A stretch of 64,000 nt of DNA from UBA3478 sp964217345. GTDB taxonomy: Bacteria > Bacteroidota > Bacteroidia > Flavobacteriales > Flavobacteriaceae. Shown piece after piece: positions 27,645-36,766 of the stretch; the first letter of the stretch is position 1; each line of letters opens with the position of its first letter. The notes beneath the pieces were generated by a model. It saw only the letters and a program-made list of their open reading frames with translations, had not been told where the DNA came from and made no database searches. Made by a program: the position numbers and the translations under genes. The stretch spans positions 1-64,000 of the forward strand of contig CAXPJI010000026.1 in NCBI GenBank assembly GCA_964217345.1. The letters run 5' to 3'.

Positions 27645-28657
27645 TGCACTAGTAGGTCTGTACTATTTTCAACTTCTTCTTCTTCAAATTCGGCATGCTC
27701 GGTTCTCGCGTTAAATCCAATTCCTCTGAGGTATTTGGAATAGATATCGGTGAACCCATGGGTGCAAATTACCTTTTCGGCTTCGCTGTATTTTATGCAG
27801 GTGTTTAGTGCGTCAAAGTCGCAGTGATCTGAGATTACAAAGCCTCTGTCGACATTTCTTCTTCTGCGGTTACCGCGGGTAGCCATCCATCCGCTCGCAC
27901 TTGCTGTTCTTAGTTCTCCCCATTTCTTTAGGTATTTTGCTTCTTTACCTGATGGGGGTAGAATGAGCAGTGCTCCAGGGTAATCTATCGGCTTTTTATC
28001 GGCCGTTAATGTTTTCACATCTTTAAACGAAACAATATTCGATAAAGACTCATTGACTGCTGCAATAGCCGGATGAACTAAAATAGGGCCATGAGTAGAT
28101 TGAAGCTGATGCAATAGTCTTTGAGCCTTTCCTAGACTATAGGCATAAATTACACTAGTAAATGAATTCTGCTGATTGAAGCTCCACCAGTTCTCTATTT
28201 CTGTAAATACCTCTTCTTGAGGCTTCCACCTAAAAATGGGTAGCCCGAAAGTACATTCGGTGATCAGTGTATGACAGCGTTGCATTTCGAGTGGAGTGCT
28301 AAGACCGTCGTTTTCTAGTTTGTAGTCTCCGGTAAAAAGTGCAATTTCTCCTTTATGCTGCACTTTAATCAGTGAAGACCCTACGATGTGTCCGGCGGGG
28401 TATAGAGTGAATTCAACACCGTTTACACTGAAGGGATCATTCCAAGAAACTCCTTGAATATTGATCGTCCCTAAACGGTGCTTCATCACAGGAACGCTGT
28501 GGTGGTGGGCAATATATTTTTTGTTTCCAAAACGGCCGTGGTCTGCATGGGCATGGGAAATAATCGCCTTGTCCACTGGTCGCCATGGATCGAGATAGAC
28601 ATCGGCCGCGGCACAGTAGATTCCTTTAGATGTAAAACTGAGAAGGTCTGGTTTCAT
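27641..28657 (-). CDS. Ligase-associated DNA damage response exonuclease (MBL/beta-CASP fold)
   Basis: A 338-residue metallo-beta-lactamase-fold nuclease. The metal motif HAHADH is at residues 35-40, with further ligands in YPAGHIVGS and FTGDYK, and a late FVISDHCDF. It resembles the SNM1/Artemis-like single-stranded DNA exonucleases. It is the first gene of the four-gene operon exonuclease, ligase, helicase and PdeM. I could not find a matching -7 box on the minus strand in the gap before the divergent GNAT gene. Confidence 0.93.
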   Translation of the reverse strand: MKPDLLSFTSKGIYCAAADVYLDPWRPVDKAIISHAHADHGRFGNKKYIAHHHSVPVMKHRLGTINIQGVSWNDPFSVNGVEFTLYPAGHIVGSSLIKVQHKGEIALFTGDYKLENDGLSTPLEMQRCHTLITECTFGLPIFRWKPQEEVFTEIENWWSFNQQNSFTSVIYAYSLGKAQRLLHQLQSTHGPILVHPAIAAVNESLSNIVSFKDVKTLTADKKPIDYPGALLILPPSGKEAKYLKKWGELRTASASGWMATRGNRRRRNVDRGFVISDHCDFDALNTCIKYSEAEKVICTHGFTDIYSKYLRGIGFNARTEHAEFEEEEVENSTDLLVQ

Positions 28658-28727
28658 AGCAATTTGACCTCTTAGAATTACCTAAACTACAACAATTTTG
28701 ATGGCTTTTGTGAGAGCTTCAGGGGTA

Positions 28728-28759
28728 TTTGTAGTAGCTAGACATTTCAAATACCTTTG
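28728..28759 (+). promoter_or_regulatory. Canonical Bacteroidota promoter for the GNAT-aspartate kinase operon
   Basis: TTTG at 28728-28731 is followed after 20 bases by TACCTTTG at 28752-28759. This matches the -33/-7 consensus and its spacing. It implies transcription starting near 28763, so the TTG at 28757 cannot be the start codon and the ATG at 28781 is preferred. Confidence 0.75.
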
Positions 28760-28780
28760 ACACACCAAAATGAGAGATTT

Positions 28781-29242
28781 ATGGGCTTTATCATTAGAGA
28801 TGCAGTACGTTCAGATGTTTCGGATATTCATCGATTAATCAAAGAATTAGCTGTATTCGAAGAGGCTGAAAATGAAATGGTACTTTCTTTAGAAGAAGTA
28901 GCCAACGATGGATTTGGAGATCAGCCCTTATATCATTGTTTTGTGGCCGAAGATTCAGAAACCCACAAGGTGGTAGGAATAGCACTTACTTATCTCCGAT
29001 ATTCAACTTGGAAAGGCAAGGCACTCCACCTAGAAGACCTTATCGTTGAAGTGGAACATCGAGGGAAGGGAATCGGATCGGCCTTACTAGATCACGTAAT
29101 CTCGTACGGAAAGTCTATCAAGGTGCGAAGAATCGGATGGGAAGTATTAGACTGGAACACTAATGCCATTGCCCTCTATGAGAGTAAAGGTGCGAAGGTG
29201 TTAAAAAATTGGTATGTCGTTCAACTCGAAAATAATGAGTAA
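28781..29242 (+). CDS. GNAT family N-acetyltransferase (diamine acetyltransferase-like)
   Basis: From the ATG at 28781 the protein has 153 residues. The acetyl-CoA loop is visible as VEHRGKGIGSALLDHV, with LEDLIVEVEH and the C-terminal ALYESKGAK helix. The EEAENEMVLS segment and overall size resemble spermidine/diamine N1-acetyltransferase homologues, but the substrate is not certain. The 3' end overlaps the aspartate kinase start by 8 bases (ATGAGTAA), so expression is coupled to lysC. Confidence 0.85.
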   Translation: MGFIIRDAVRSDVSDIHRLIKELAVFEEAENEMVLSLEEVANDGFGDQPLYHCFVAEDSETHKVVGIALTYLRYSTWKGKALHLEDLIVEVEHRGKGIGSALLDHVISYGKSIKVRRIGWEVLDWNTNAIALYESKGAKVLKNWYVVQLENNE

Positions 29243-30527
29243 AAGAGTTTTCAAATTTGGAGGAGCTTCAGTTAAAGATGCTCAAAGTATCGCCAACGTA
29301 GCTCATGTTTTAAAAACAGAAGGCCATAAGGACGTTTGTATGGTGGTTTCTGCCATGGGTAAAACTACCAATGCCATGGAAGTCGTAGTTGCAGATTATT
29401 TCAAGGCTAAAAGCGACAATAAAGATGTTGTTGAGGCCGTAAATCAATCGATCGCACCAGTAGTTGATTTTCATCGTGCAATTATTGATGAATTGTTTGG
29501 AGACCGAGCCGATCAGGTTCGGTCAGATATTGAACGAATGTTTGATGAGATTGTAGGGTTTATTACCTGGAATAAGTCGCTCAATAAATCGTTCATTTAT
29601 GATCAAATTGTTGGTTACGGTGAACTATTATCTACACGAATATTAAGTGCCTATCTCGCTGAGGTAGGTATTGATAATACCTGGTACGATGTACGTACTC
29701 TTATCAAAACGGACGATTCTTATAGAGACGCTACCGTAAATTGGGAAGCAACCGCCGAAAAAGTTTCTTCTCTGAGAGAGGCTAAACAGTTGATTGTTAC
29801 TCAAGGATTTTTGGGTAGTGACACCAACAACTTCACTACTACTTTAGGTAGGGAAGGATCAGATTATACCGCTGCTATTCTTGCTTATGCACTCGAGGCG
29901 TCATCAGTGAGTATTTGGAAGGATGTCCCCGGAGTTTTAAATGCCGACCCGAGGTACTTCACAGACACTCAGTTATTGCATCAAATCTCTTATCGAGAAG
30001 CGATTGAACTTGCCTTTTATGGTGCTTCAGTAATTCACCCTAAGACGCTTCAGCCTCTTCAAAGAAGAGCTATTCCTTTGCATGTGAGATCATTTGTTGA
30101 CCTAAGCGCTAAAGGAACAACGGTAACTGGTGGTGCAGCGCTTGTGCCTCAAGTACCGTGTTTTATTGTGAAGAAGAATCAGGTATTATTAGAATTGGCT
30201 ACACAGGACTTCTCATTTATGGTTGAGCAGCATTTTGGTAAGCTTTTCAACTTGTTTGCCAAGTATCGTTTGAAAGTTGATTTGATTCAAAATTCGGCGA
30301 TTAGTTTTAAGGTTTGTCTCGATAATCGTTTTGAAGGAATTGACGGTCTCTTACCTGAGTTAGAGGCAGAATTCAAGGTAAATTGTCATAAAGGGGTATC
30401 CCTATACACGATTCGTCATTTCGATGAAAAGTCACTGAGTATAATACCGAAAGGTGAACGAATTTTAGTAGAACAGCGTACAGATCAGACGTTACAGGTA
30501 GTTACTTATTCTGAACAAAAGAGCTGA
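29235..30527 (+). CDS. lysC: Aspartate kinase (monofunctional)
   Basis: From the ATG at 29235 the protein has 430 residues. It starts with the kinase signature KFGGASVKD. The substrate-binding FTTTLGREGSDYTA and the ADPRYF segment are intact, and C-terminal ACT domains provide feedback control. It phosphorylates aspartate at the head of the Lys/Thr/Met pathway. The upstream ATG at 29214 lies in the GNAT gene and adds no conserved residues. No lysine riboswitch precedes it, since it is the second gene of its operon. It ends in a nested inverted repeat. Confidence 0.93.
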   Translation: MSKRVFKFGGASVKDAQSIANVAHVLKTEGHKDVCMVVSAMGKTTNAMEVVVADYFKAKSDNKDVVEAVNQSIAPVVDFHRAIIDELFGDRADQVRSDIERMFDEIVGFITWNKSLNKSFIYDQIVGYGELLSTRILSAYLAEVGIDNTWYDVRTLIKTDDSYRDATVNWEATAEKVSSLREAKQLIVTQGFLGSDTNNFTTTLGREGSDYTAAILAYALEASSVSIWKDVPGVLNADPRYFTDTQLLHQISYREAIELAFYGASVIHPKTLQPLQRRAIPLHVRSFVDLSAKGTTVTGGAALVPQVPCFIVKKNQVLLELATQDFSFMVEQHFGKLFNLFAKYRLKVDLIQNSAISFKVCLDNRFEGIDGLLPELEAEFKVNCHKGVSLYTIRHFDEKSLSIIPKGERILVEQRTDQTLQVVTYSEQKS

Positions 30528-30640
30528 AGGCCAACTGTATATCATCGTTAAATGATACCAAACAAACCCAATTAAATGTTGACCTTCGAAGTGCTCTTCT
30601 GTAAATCCTAGTTAAACTAAACCCAATAAACTTAACTAGG
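30519..30640. repeat. Nested inverted repeats between convergent lysC and arsC-like genes
   Basis: The gap holds two structures. In the first, AAGAGC (30519-30524) pairs with GCTCTT (30593-30598). Inside it GAAGGCCAAC (30526-30535) pairs with GTTGACCTTC (30578-30587) with one mismatch, and inside that TATCAT/ATGATA forms a small hairpin. The second pairs CCTAGTTAA (30607-30615) with TTAACTAGG (30632-30640). Neither is a standard GC-stem plus T-run terminator. They may serve as terminator or 3' protective structures for both convergent transcripts. Confidence 0.5.
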
Positions 30641-31058
30641 TTAAATTTTCGTTAACAAAGGTAATTATATATTCTCTTATTTGCTCTCTTGTTTTTAAAA
30701 AAGCAGCATGTTTTTCTTCGTTATTTCCCTCAACCTTAGAGGGATCGAAAAAGTTGTGATGAAATCTTTTCGCGTTTGGTGCTGGCAGGTAAGGACAGTT
30801 CTCTTTCGCATGATCACATACCGTAAGTATGAAATCCCATTGAGTGCCCTGGTATTCATCCACATGATTTGAAGTATGTGAAGAAATATCAATACCAGCT
30901 TCTTTCATAATTGAGACGGCTCCTGGGTTTAATCCATGTGTTTCAATTCCTGCACTATAAATCGTTGCATAGTCTGAGGCTAGAGCATTTAGAAATCCAT
31001 GTGCCATTTGGCTTCTACATGAGTTTCCTGTACATAAAACGAGGATATTTTTTTTCAA
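30636..31058 (-). CDS. Thioredoxin-coupled arsenate reductase / low-molecular-weight phosphatase family
   Basis: A 140-residue protein with the phosphatase loop CTGNSCR (C9 to R15) and the additional cysteines C81 and C88 in CDHAKENC. That triple-cysteine layout matches thioredoxin-dependent ArsC of the S. aureus pI258 type. The start codon is TTG at 31058. No ars operator, arsB or arsR is nearby. It is the last gene of the serS operon, so constitutive low-level arsenate detoxification or a protein phosphatase role is possible. Confidence 0.82.
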   Translation of the reverse strand: MKKNILVLCTGNSCRSQMAHGFLNALASDYATIYSAGIETHGLNPGAVSIMKEAGIDISSHTSNHVDEYQGTQWDFILTVCDHAKENCPYLPAPNAKRFHHNFFDPSKVEGNNEEKHAAFLKTREQIREYIITFVNENLT

Positions 31059-31066
31059 AGCACTTA

Positions 31067-32023
31067 TTATTGATTTTTCTTAGTGTAAAGCGAGGTGATC
31101 TTTTCTAAAACTACTTTAGAAAGCAGGTAATAGCTTTCAATGCTCCAGCCAGCAACATGAGGGGTTAGAACAACATTGTCTGCATGAATTAAATAAGAGA
31201 ATGCTTCTGGTTGATTAGAGTGTTCAAAAAGATTGGTAAATGATTTACTCTCGTATTCTAGGACATCTAAACCTGCACCTTTGATTTTCCCGGTTTTAAG
31301 GGCGCTGACTAAATCTTCGGTTTTCACTGCACTTCCTCTCCCCGTGTTGAGAAGCCAAAAGGGTTTTTTCATTTGTTCGATAAATGCGGTATCGATAAGA
31401 TGAATGGTATCAGGAGTTTGGGGGAGGTGCAGACTTAATACGTCGGTTAGCTCTCTAAGTTCTTCAATACTCACTTGACGTGCATTTTCATCTCCAATAT
31501 TTGGCTTTAAATCAAAGCACAGCGTTTCCACATCGAATCCTCTTAGCTTTTTGGCAAATTGCTTACCCATGTTTCCGTATCCGATAATACCAACGGTTTT
31601 TCCATCGAGTTCAACACCTCGATTTTCATCCCTTCTCCAAAGTCCCGAGCGTACTTCTTTGTCGGCTGTATTTAGTTTGTTGAATAGAGACAGTAGTAAA
31701 CCTAGGGTATGCTCAGCTACTGCGTTGCGATTACCTTCGGGCGCAGCTGCTAAAAAGATTCCTTGTTTTTCGGCCGCTAAGAGATCAATATTTTCTAATC
31801 CGGCACCGATTCTCCCGATGAATTTTAGATCTTGGGCTTGAGCTAATAGACGCTGATCGATCGGAATTCTTGAACGGACAATTAGCCCTTCGTACTCCTC
31901 AATCTTCTCTAAAATTTCATTGTAAGTACCAGTATAATCGTACTCATTTTGAAAGCCTAATTGTTCTAGCCCTTCGGCGATTACAGGATGATTGCTGTCG
32001 AGATGTAGAATTTTTCGACTCAT
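31067..32023 (-). CDS. D-2-hydroxyacid dehydrogenase (phosphoglycerate dehydrogenase-like)
   Basis: A 318-residue NAD-dependent dehydrogenase. The NAD loop is GYGNMG, the substrate Arg lies in LNTGRGSAV, and the catalytic His is in TPHVAGWS. It is similar to SerA/GhrB-type enzymes but lacks the C-terminal ACT domain of feedback-regulated SerA. Whether it acts on 3-phosphoglycerate or another 2-hydroxyacid is open. Its start overlaps the mgtE stop by 4 bases. Confidence 0.88.
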   Translation of the reverse strand: MSRKILHLDSNHPVIAEGLEQLGFQNEYDYTGTYNEILEKIEEYEGLIVRSRIPIDQRLLAQAQDLKFIGRIGAGLENIDLLAAEKQGIFLAAAPEGNRNAVAEHTLGLLLSLFNKLNTADKEVRSGLWRRDENRGVELDGKTVGIIGYGNMGKQFAKKLRGFDVETLCFDLKPNIGDENARQVSIEELRELTDVLSLHLPQTPDTIHLIDTAFIEQMKKPFWLLNTGRGSAVKTEDLVSALKTGKIKGAGLDVLEYESKSFTNLFEHSNQPEAFSYLIHADNVVLTPHVAGWSIESYYLLSKVVLEKITSLYTKKNQ

Positions 32024-33372
32024 ATTCCTAAGATGATCTTAGCCATCCAGAAATAGATTAAAATCCCAAAGATATCATTGCTTGTAGTGATAAATGGACC
32101 TGTAGCAACTGCTGGATCAATTCCTCTCTTATTCAAAAATAGGGGTATGAATGTGCCGATTAGACCCGCCATGACAATGACCACAATTAGCGAAAGTGAA
32201 ATGGCCAATGCAGACAATAGATGACCTTTCCAAAGCCAAGTACTTGCAAAAAGTAAAACGGCCAAGATGACCCCATTAAATAGGGCGAGTAGCATTTCTT
32301 TCGATAATCGAGAAGCGATACTCCCCTTGATATCATCATTAGCGATTCCTTGTACAATAATTGCACTGGATTGCACCCCAACATTACCTGCCATTGCTGC
32401 AATTAAAGGGGTAAAAAAGAATAAGATCGAATGTTCGCTGATGATATCTTCAAAACCTCCCATGATCATAGCGGCCCCCAGACCTCCAATTAAACCTACC
32501 ACAAGCCATGGTAGTCGTGCCCGGGTTAGATCTAGGATGCTATCATCGGCTTCAACATCTTGGGTGATCCCCGCCATTTGTTGATAATCTTTATCGGCTT
32601 CTTCTCTAATAACATCGACAATATCGTCGATAGTGATTCTACCGACGAGACGATTCATTTCATCGACTACTGGGATCGCCTCTAAGTCATATTTCGCCAT
32701 GACTTTGGCAACTTCTTCTGATTTTTCGTGAACACCCACATAGTCTACCTTGGGGATATACACATCCTTGATATGTGCGTCGTTGGGGCTAGTGAGTAGA
32801 TCTTTCAATGAAAGTCGTCCTTTCAACACATTGCTATCATCGACAACATAAATGGAATGCACGCGAGTAACGTATTCTGCTTGCGCCCTCATTTCTCTGA
32901 CGCAAGTGGTGATATTCCAGTTTTCATTCACCTTTATAAGCTCCTTTGCCATAAGACCCCCAGCGGTGTCTTCACCGTAGCGCATTAGTTCTAAGATCTC
33001 TGCCGCGTGTTCTCTGTCCTCGATTTCAGAGATAACTTCCTTGGCTAAATCTTCAGAGAGTTCGGTAATAATGTCTACCGCATCATCGGTATCGATTTCA
33101 GAAAGCTCTGTTGCAATCTCAGCGGCACTTAACTCGGCTAAAATCTCTTCTCTGAGATCTTCATCAAGTTCGGTAAGCACATCTCCAGTACGTTCTGAAT
33201 CTAATAAACGAATTAGATAAATAGCTTCTGGAGTTTCGAGTTCATTGATGATTTCAGCAATATCCGCATAGTGCAACTCCTCGAATAGAGTGAGTAATTC
33301 ACCTTCATCGGTCGCTTCAATGAGTAGCCGAACCTTGGCTAAAAACTCTTCGGTAAGCTTAAAGGGTTGCAT
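32020..33372 (-). CDS. mgtE: Magnesium transporter MgtE
   Basis: From the ATG at 33372 the protein has 450 residues; a TTG two codons upstream is possible. The order is an N-terminal acidic helical MgtE_N domain with repeated E-L-D/E-L patterns, two CBS domains (from about residue 135 to 260) and five transmembrane helices. The conserved membrane region includes PLIAAMAGNVGVQSSAI and the last pore segment ATGPFITTSND. It mediates Mg2+ uptake gated by cytosolic Mg2+. The start lies inside the rsmA 3' end, so the genes overlap. Confidence 0.95.
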   Translation of the reverse strand: MQPFKLTEEFLAKVRLLIEATDEGELLTLFEELHYADIAEIINELETPEAIYLIRLLDSERTGDVLTELDEDLREEILAELSAAEIATELSEIDTDDAVDIITELSEDLAKEVISEIEDREHAAEILELMRYGEDTAGGLMAKELIKVNENWNITTCVREMRAQAEYVTRVHSIYVVDDSNVLKGRLSLKDLLTSPNDAHIKDVYIPKVDYVGVHEKSEEVAKVMAKYDLEAIPVVDEMNRLVGRITIDDIVDVIREEADKDYQQMAGITQDVEADDSILDLTRARLPWLVVGLIGGLGAAMIMGGFEDIISEHSILFFFTPLIAAMAGNVGVQSSAIIVQGIANDDIKGSIASRLSKEMLLALFNGVILAVLLFASTWLWKGHLLSALAISLSLIVVIVMAGLIGTFIPLFLNKRGIDPAVATGPFITTSNDIFGILIYFWMAKIILGI

Positions 33373-34171
33373 TTTCAATGAGTTGAGTTAGACGGATAAA
33401 TTCTGTTACACCTAGACGTTCGGGCCTTAGATCAAATATAGTGTCTTCTGTGACATTTGCAGGAAGTTCGAAGGTCTTTAATGAATTTCGAAGGGTTTTG
33501 CGTCTTTGATTGAAGGCGGTTTTAACTACTCTGAAAAATAGGGGAATCGAACAATTAATGTTCTGATTCTCCTTACGTTTGAGTATGATGACTCCAGATT
33601 GAACCTTAGGAGGGGGTTCAAAAACTTGCGGATGCACCGTAAAGGCATAGGAAGCGTCATAAAAGGCTTGAACTAGAACACTGAGTATGCCATAGGATTT
33701 GGTTCCAGGTTTTTCGCAAATGCGTTGTGCGACCTCTTTTTGAAACATCCCGGTGAATTCAGGAATTCGATCTCGATATTCGAGCATCTTGAAGACAATC
33801 TGTGTAGAGATGTTATAAGGAAAATTCCCGGTAATAGCGAAAGGATCGCCATCGAAAAATTCGGCTAAATCTTTTTTGAGAAAATCTCCTTCAGTAATGG
33901 TCAGGGCTTTTGGCTGATGCTCCTCAACAAAGGTTGTTCGCAGATACTCAATCGATTCTCTATCGAGATCGATGACTTCAAGGGTGATCGGTTTTTTGAT
34001 TAAAAATTGGGTAAGAACTCCCGTCCCTGGCCCTATTTCTAAGACATGCTTGTAGCCTTCTAGACTTAAAGTATCAGCAATCTTAGATGCGACCTGGTGA
34101 TCTTTTAAAAAATGCTGTCCTAGATGCTTTTTAGCCCTAACAGGTTCAGAGGATTCATGACGTCCCTTCAT
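33359..34171 (-). CDS. rsmA: 16S rRNA dimethyladenosine transferase
   Basis: A 270-residue methyltransferase modifying the two adjacent adenosines in 16S rRNA helix 45. SAM motif I is EIGPGTGVLTQFL and the catalytic NxPY-type motif is GNFPYNIS. The N-terminal KKHLGQHFL is also typical. It overlaps the DUF4286 stop by one base and mgtE by 14 bases. Confidence 0.96.
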   Translation of the reverse strand: MKGRHESSEPVRAKKHLGQHFLKDHQVASKIADTLSLEGYKHVLEIGPGTGVLTQFLIKKPITLEVIDLDRESIEYLRTTFVEEHQPKALTITEGDFLKKDLAEFFDGDPFAITGNFPYNISTQIVFKMLEYRDRIPEFTGMFQKEVAQRICEKPGTKSYGILSVLVQAFYDASYAFTVHPQVFEPPPKVQSGVIILKRKENQNINCSIPLFFRVVKTAFNQRRKTLRNSLKTFELPANVTEDTIFDLRPERLGVTEFIRLTQLIENATL

Positions 34172-34497
34172 TATGCCTTTTTAATTTGAGCCTGTCCGAT
34201 AAGTTCTAATTCTGTGGCAAAGGATAAGACCTGATTTCCAAATTTGTTTTGCGCCTCTAGTTCTAATCGCCGAGCATCTTCGGCTAAAAACGATTCTAAG
34301 GTTGCTTTGTTAGGTGTAGTGTATTGAACACTGTAGCTTTTGCCTTCAATATGTGCTTCTTGTACTACTTTGGTAAAGGTTGCTGCACGAAACTTACCCG
34401 TGGCAAACATGAGTGGTATATAGGTCTGTCTCATCCACTCGACCCATTCTGATTCGATTTGAGATTCTATATGAGTAGTGATATTGTAGATGAGCAT
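34171..34497 (-). CDS. DUF4286 family protein
   Basis: A 108-residue cytoplasmic protein of the Bacteroidota-typical DUF4286 family. It starts MLIYNITTHIE and contains EWVEWMRQTYIPLM. The predicted fold is a ferredoxin-like alpha/beta with FTKVVQEA and a long final helix. No function is known to me. It is linked by position to serS (5 bases downstream of it) and rsmA (1-base overlap). Confidence 0.8.
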   Translation of the reverse strand: MLIYNITTHIESQIESEWVEWMRQTYIPLMFATGKFRAATFTKVVQEAHIEGKSYSVQYTTPNKATLESFLAEDARRLELEAQNKFGNQVLSFATELELIGQAQIKKA

Positions 34498-34502
34498 AGG
34501 AT

Positions 34503-35774
34503 CTAGTCTATTTTGCTGAAATGAGTATACGCTTGCAGCGCTGTTGGGATATGAATTCCATCTTCGTATTGATGATTCTCTAAAAGAGCGGCTAATACCC
34601 TCGGAAGCGCGAGTGCACTTCCATTTAAGGTGTGAGCCAAAGCTTTCTTGCCATCTTTTGATTTATATCTGAGCTTTAAACGATTCGATTGAAAGGTTTC
34701 AAAGTTTGAAACAGAACTAATCTCTAACCATCTGTTTTGGGCGGCTGAATAAACCTCAAAGTCATAAGTGAGGGCAGAAGTGAATCCCATATCACCGGCA
34801 CATAATCTCAAAATACGGTAGGGGAGGTCAAGTGCCTCTAAAATCGTTTTTACATGTTCGACCATTTGGTCAAGAGCTTGATACGAATTCTCAGGCTTTT
34901 CAACACGTACAATCTCAACTTTATCGAATTGATGCAAGCGGTTTAAGCCACGAACATCCGCTCCATAACTACCCGCCTCTCTTCTAAAACAAGGGGTATA
35001 GGCTGTCATTGCGATAGGCAACTCTTCTTCTTTGAGTAACGAATCTCTTAAGATATTGGTTACAGGTACTTCAGCAGTTGGTATCAGATAAAGATCGTCT
35101 CCGGTTACGTGGTACATTTGCCCTTCTTTATCAGGTAACTGACCCGTACCATATCCTGACGCTTCATTGATCAGGTGTGGAGGTTGTACCTCGGCATAAC
35201 CTGCTGCGATGTTTTGATCAAGAAAGAAATTAATAAGTGCTCGTTGTAATCGAGCTCCTTTTCCTTTGTATACTGGGAAGCCGGCACCTGAAATCTTGAC
35301 CCCTAACTCGAAATCAATCAAATCATATTCACTAGCTAATTCCCAATGAGGTTTAGCACTCGCGTGAAGGGAAGGAATTTCACCTTTGCTAAATACGACT
35401 TCATTCTCTTCAGGAGTTTTTCCTTCTGGAACAATTTCATTTGGTGTATTTGGTACCTGATACAGTAGGCTCTCAAGCTCATTTGCTACGTCGTGCAGTT
35501 TTTCATTAAGCTCCTTACTCTTTTCTTTCAGTTCCCCACTCTTAGCTTTTAATGGTTCTGCTTCATTTGCTTTTCCACTTTTAAAAAGCTTTCCAATGCT
35601 TTCAGATAATTGATTAGATTCAGCTAACACCTGATCTAATTCGGTTTGAGTCTCTCTTCTCGAAGCGTCAAGGTCTAAAATCTTCGGTATAATTTCATCT
35701 GATTTAAACCCACGTTTATTTAAAGCCTTAATGACTTTCTCTGTATTTTCTCGAATCGCCTGTATCTGTAGCAT
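34503..35774 (-). CDS. serS: Seryl-tRNA synthetase
   Basis: A 423-residue class II synthetase. The N-terminal part (about residues 30-100) is the long antiparallel coiled coil that reaches the tRNA-Ser variable arm, rich in Glu/Lys/Leu. Motif 2 is visible in CFRREAGSYG and motif 3 in LNGSALALPRVLAA. It heads a six-gene operon with DUF4286, rsmA, mgtE, a 2-hydroxyacid dehydrogenase and the arsC-like gene. Confidence 0.97.
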   Translation of the reverse strand: MLQIQAIRENTEKVIKALNKRGFKSDEIIPKILDLDASRRETQTELDQVLAESNQLSESIGKLFKSGKANEAEPLKAKSGELKEKSKELNEKLHDVANELESLLYQVPNTPNEIVPEGKTPEENEVVFSKGEIPSLHASAKPHWELASEYDLIDFELGVKISGAGFPVYKGKGARLQRALINFFLDQNIAAGYAEVQPPHLINEASGYGTGQLPDKEGQMYHVTGDDLYLIPTAEVPVTNILRDSLLKEEELPIAMTAYTPCFRREAGSYGADVRGLNRLHQFDKVEIVRVEKPENSYQALDQMVEHVKTILEALDLPYRILRLCAGDMGFTSALTYDFEVYSAAQNRWLEISSVSNFETFQSNRLKLRYKSKDGKKALAHTLNGSALALPRVLAALLENHQYEDGIHIPTALQAYTHFSKID

Positions 35775-35792
35775 GGAAAATTAAGTTTGCTG

Positions 35793-35800
35793 CAAAAGTA
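35793..35800 (-). promoter_or_regulatory. -7 box (TACTTTTG) for the serS operon
   Basis: A perfect TAnnTTTG on the minus strand, 18 bases before the serS ATG, in the 33-base gap after ribF. A separate promoter here splits serS from ribF. Confidence 0.5.
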
Positions 35801-35807
35801 GAAAAGT

Positions 35808-36746
35808 CTAGGTAAGCATTGCGTCTTTAAAGAAGCTAATCGCGCTGGACTTATCTAATTTTAATTGATTTTTTAATGCCTCTAGGTTGTTAAACTTCTG
35901 CTCACTTCTAATTCTTTTATGAAAGCGGACGGTGAGGTGTTCATTGTACAGTTCATTGTCAAAATCAAGGAAGTGTACTTCGAGGTGTAGACCCTTACCT
36001 CCGACAGTTGGGTTTTTCCCAATATTCATAATTCCTTTTAGAAGGGTTCCTCTGTAGGGTGCAGTTACCATATAGGCACCTTCAGCAGGGATCAACTTTG
36101 AAGGATGAATCTCATGAAGATTTGCCGTCGGAAACCCGATTTCTCGGCCAATTCCTTTTCCTTTTTGTACAACCCCTTCAACCCCATAGGTGTAACCAAG
36201 ATATTGATTAGCCTTATCTACTGCTCCTTCTGTGAGGGCGGCTCTGATTTTTGTTGAACTCACAGCTACGTCGTCAATGTCTTGAGGACCAATTTCTTCC
36301 ACTTCAAAATCGAAGAGTTGAGAAAAATAGCGAAGTTCATTAATGTCGGCTTCTCGGTTTCTTCCAAATCGATGGTCATAGCCTACAACAATTTTTTTCA
36401 CATGAAGCTTCTTGACGAGAATTTGTTCTACATATTCTCTTGCTGTAAGACGAGAAAATTCTCTACTAAACGGATGAATTACCAAAGCGTCAAGACCCAA
36501 AGACCCTAGTCTCTTCGCTTTTTCGTCCATGGTCGTCAGTAGTTTAATCGACAAATCTCTTTGAAGTACCGCTCGCGGATGCGGAAAGAAAGTAAGAAGA
36601 CACGACTTATAACCTTTGGAGCGAGCATCAGCGACTAATCTTTGTATAATCTTAGTATGCCCAATGTGCACACCATCAAAAGTTCCTATCGTTAAAACGG
36701 TAGGAGCATTGTCATGGTAATTATCTACCTTATCAATGACTTTCAT
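35808..36746 (-). CDS. ribF: Bifunctional riboflavin kinase/FAD synthetase
   Basis: A 312-residue enzyme making FMN and FAD. The N-terminal adenylyltransferase domain has TIGTFDGVHIGH with the HxGH nucleotidyl-transfer motif, and GYDHRFGRNREA. The C-terminal riboflavin kinase domain starts near residue 185 with GREIGFPTANL. It follows pth by 20 bases on the same strand. Confidence 0.96.
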   Translation of the reverse strand: MKVIDKVDNYHDNAPTVLTIGTFDGVHIGHTKIIQRLVADARSKGYKSCLLTFFPHPRAVLQRDLSIKLLTTMDEKAKRLGSLGLDALVIHPFSREFSRLTAREYVEQILVKKLHVKKIVVGYDHRFGRNREADINELRYFSQLFDFEVEEIGPQDIDDVAVSSTKIRAALTEGAVDKANQYLGYTYGVEGVVQKGKGIGREIGFPTANLHEIHPSKLIPAEGAYMVTAPYRGTLLKGIMNIGKNPTVGGKGLHLEVHFLDFDNELYNEHLTVRFHKRIRSEQKFNNLEALKNQLKLDKSSAISFFKDAMLT

Positions 36747-36766
36747 TCGCTCGCCTTCAGGATAAA

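Noticed and set aside
29100..29235. Lysine riboswitch before aspartate kinase
   Set aside because: The gene starts inside the GNAT coding sequence; there is no untranslated leader.
30491..30505. GTTACAGGTAGTTAC near the end of lysC, similar to the sulfur operator
   Set aside because: It is a direct rather than inverted repeat, has 5-base spacing, lies in coding sequence and has no -7 box downstream.
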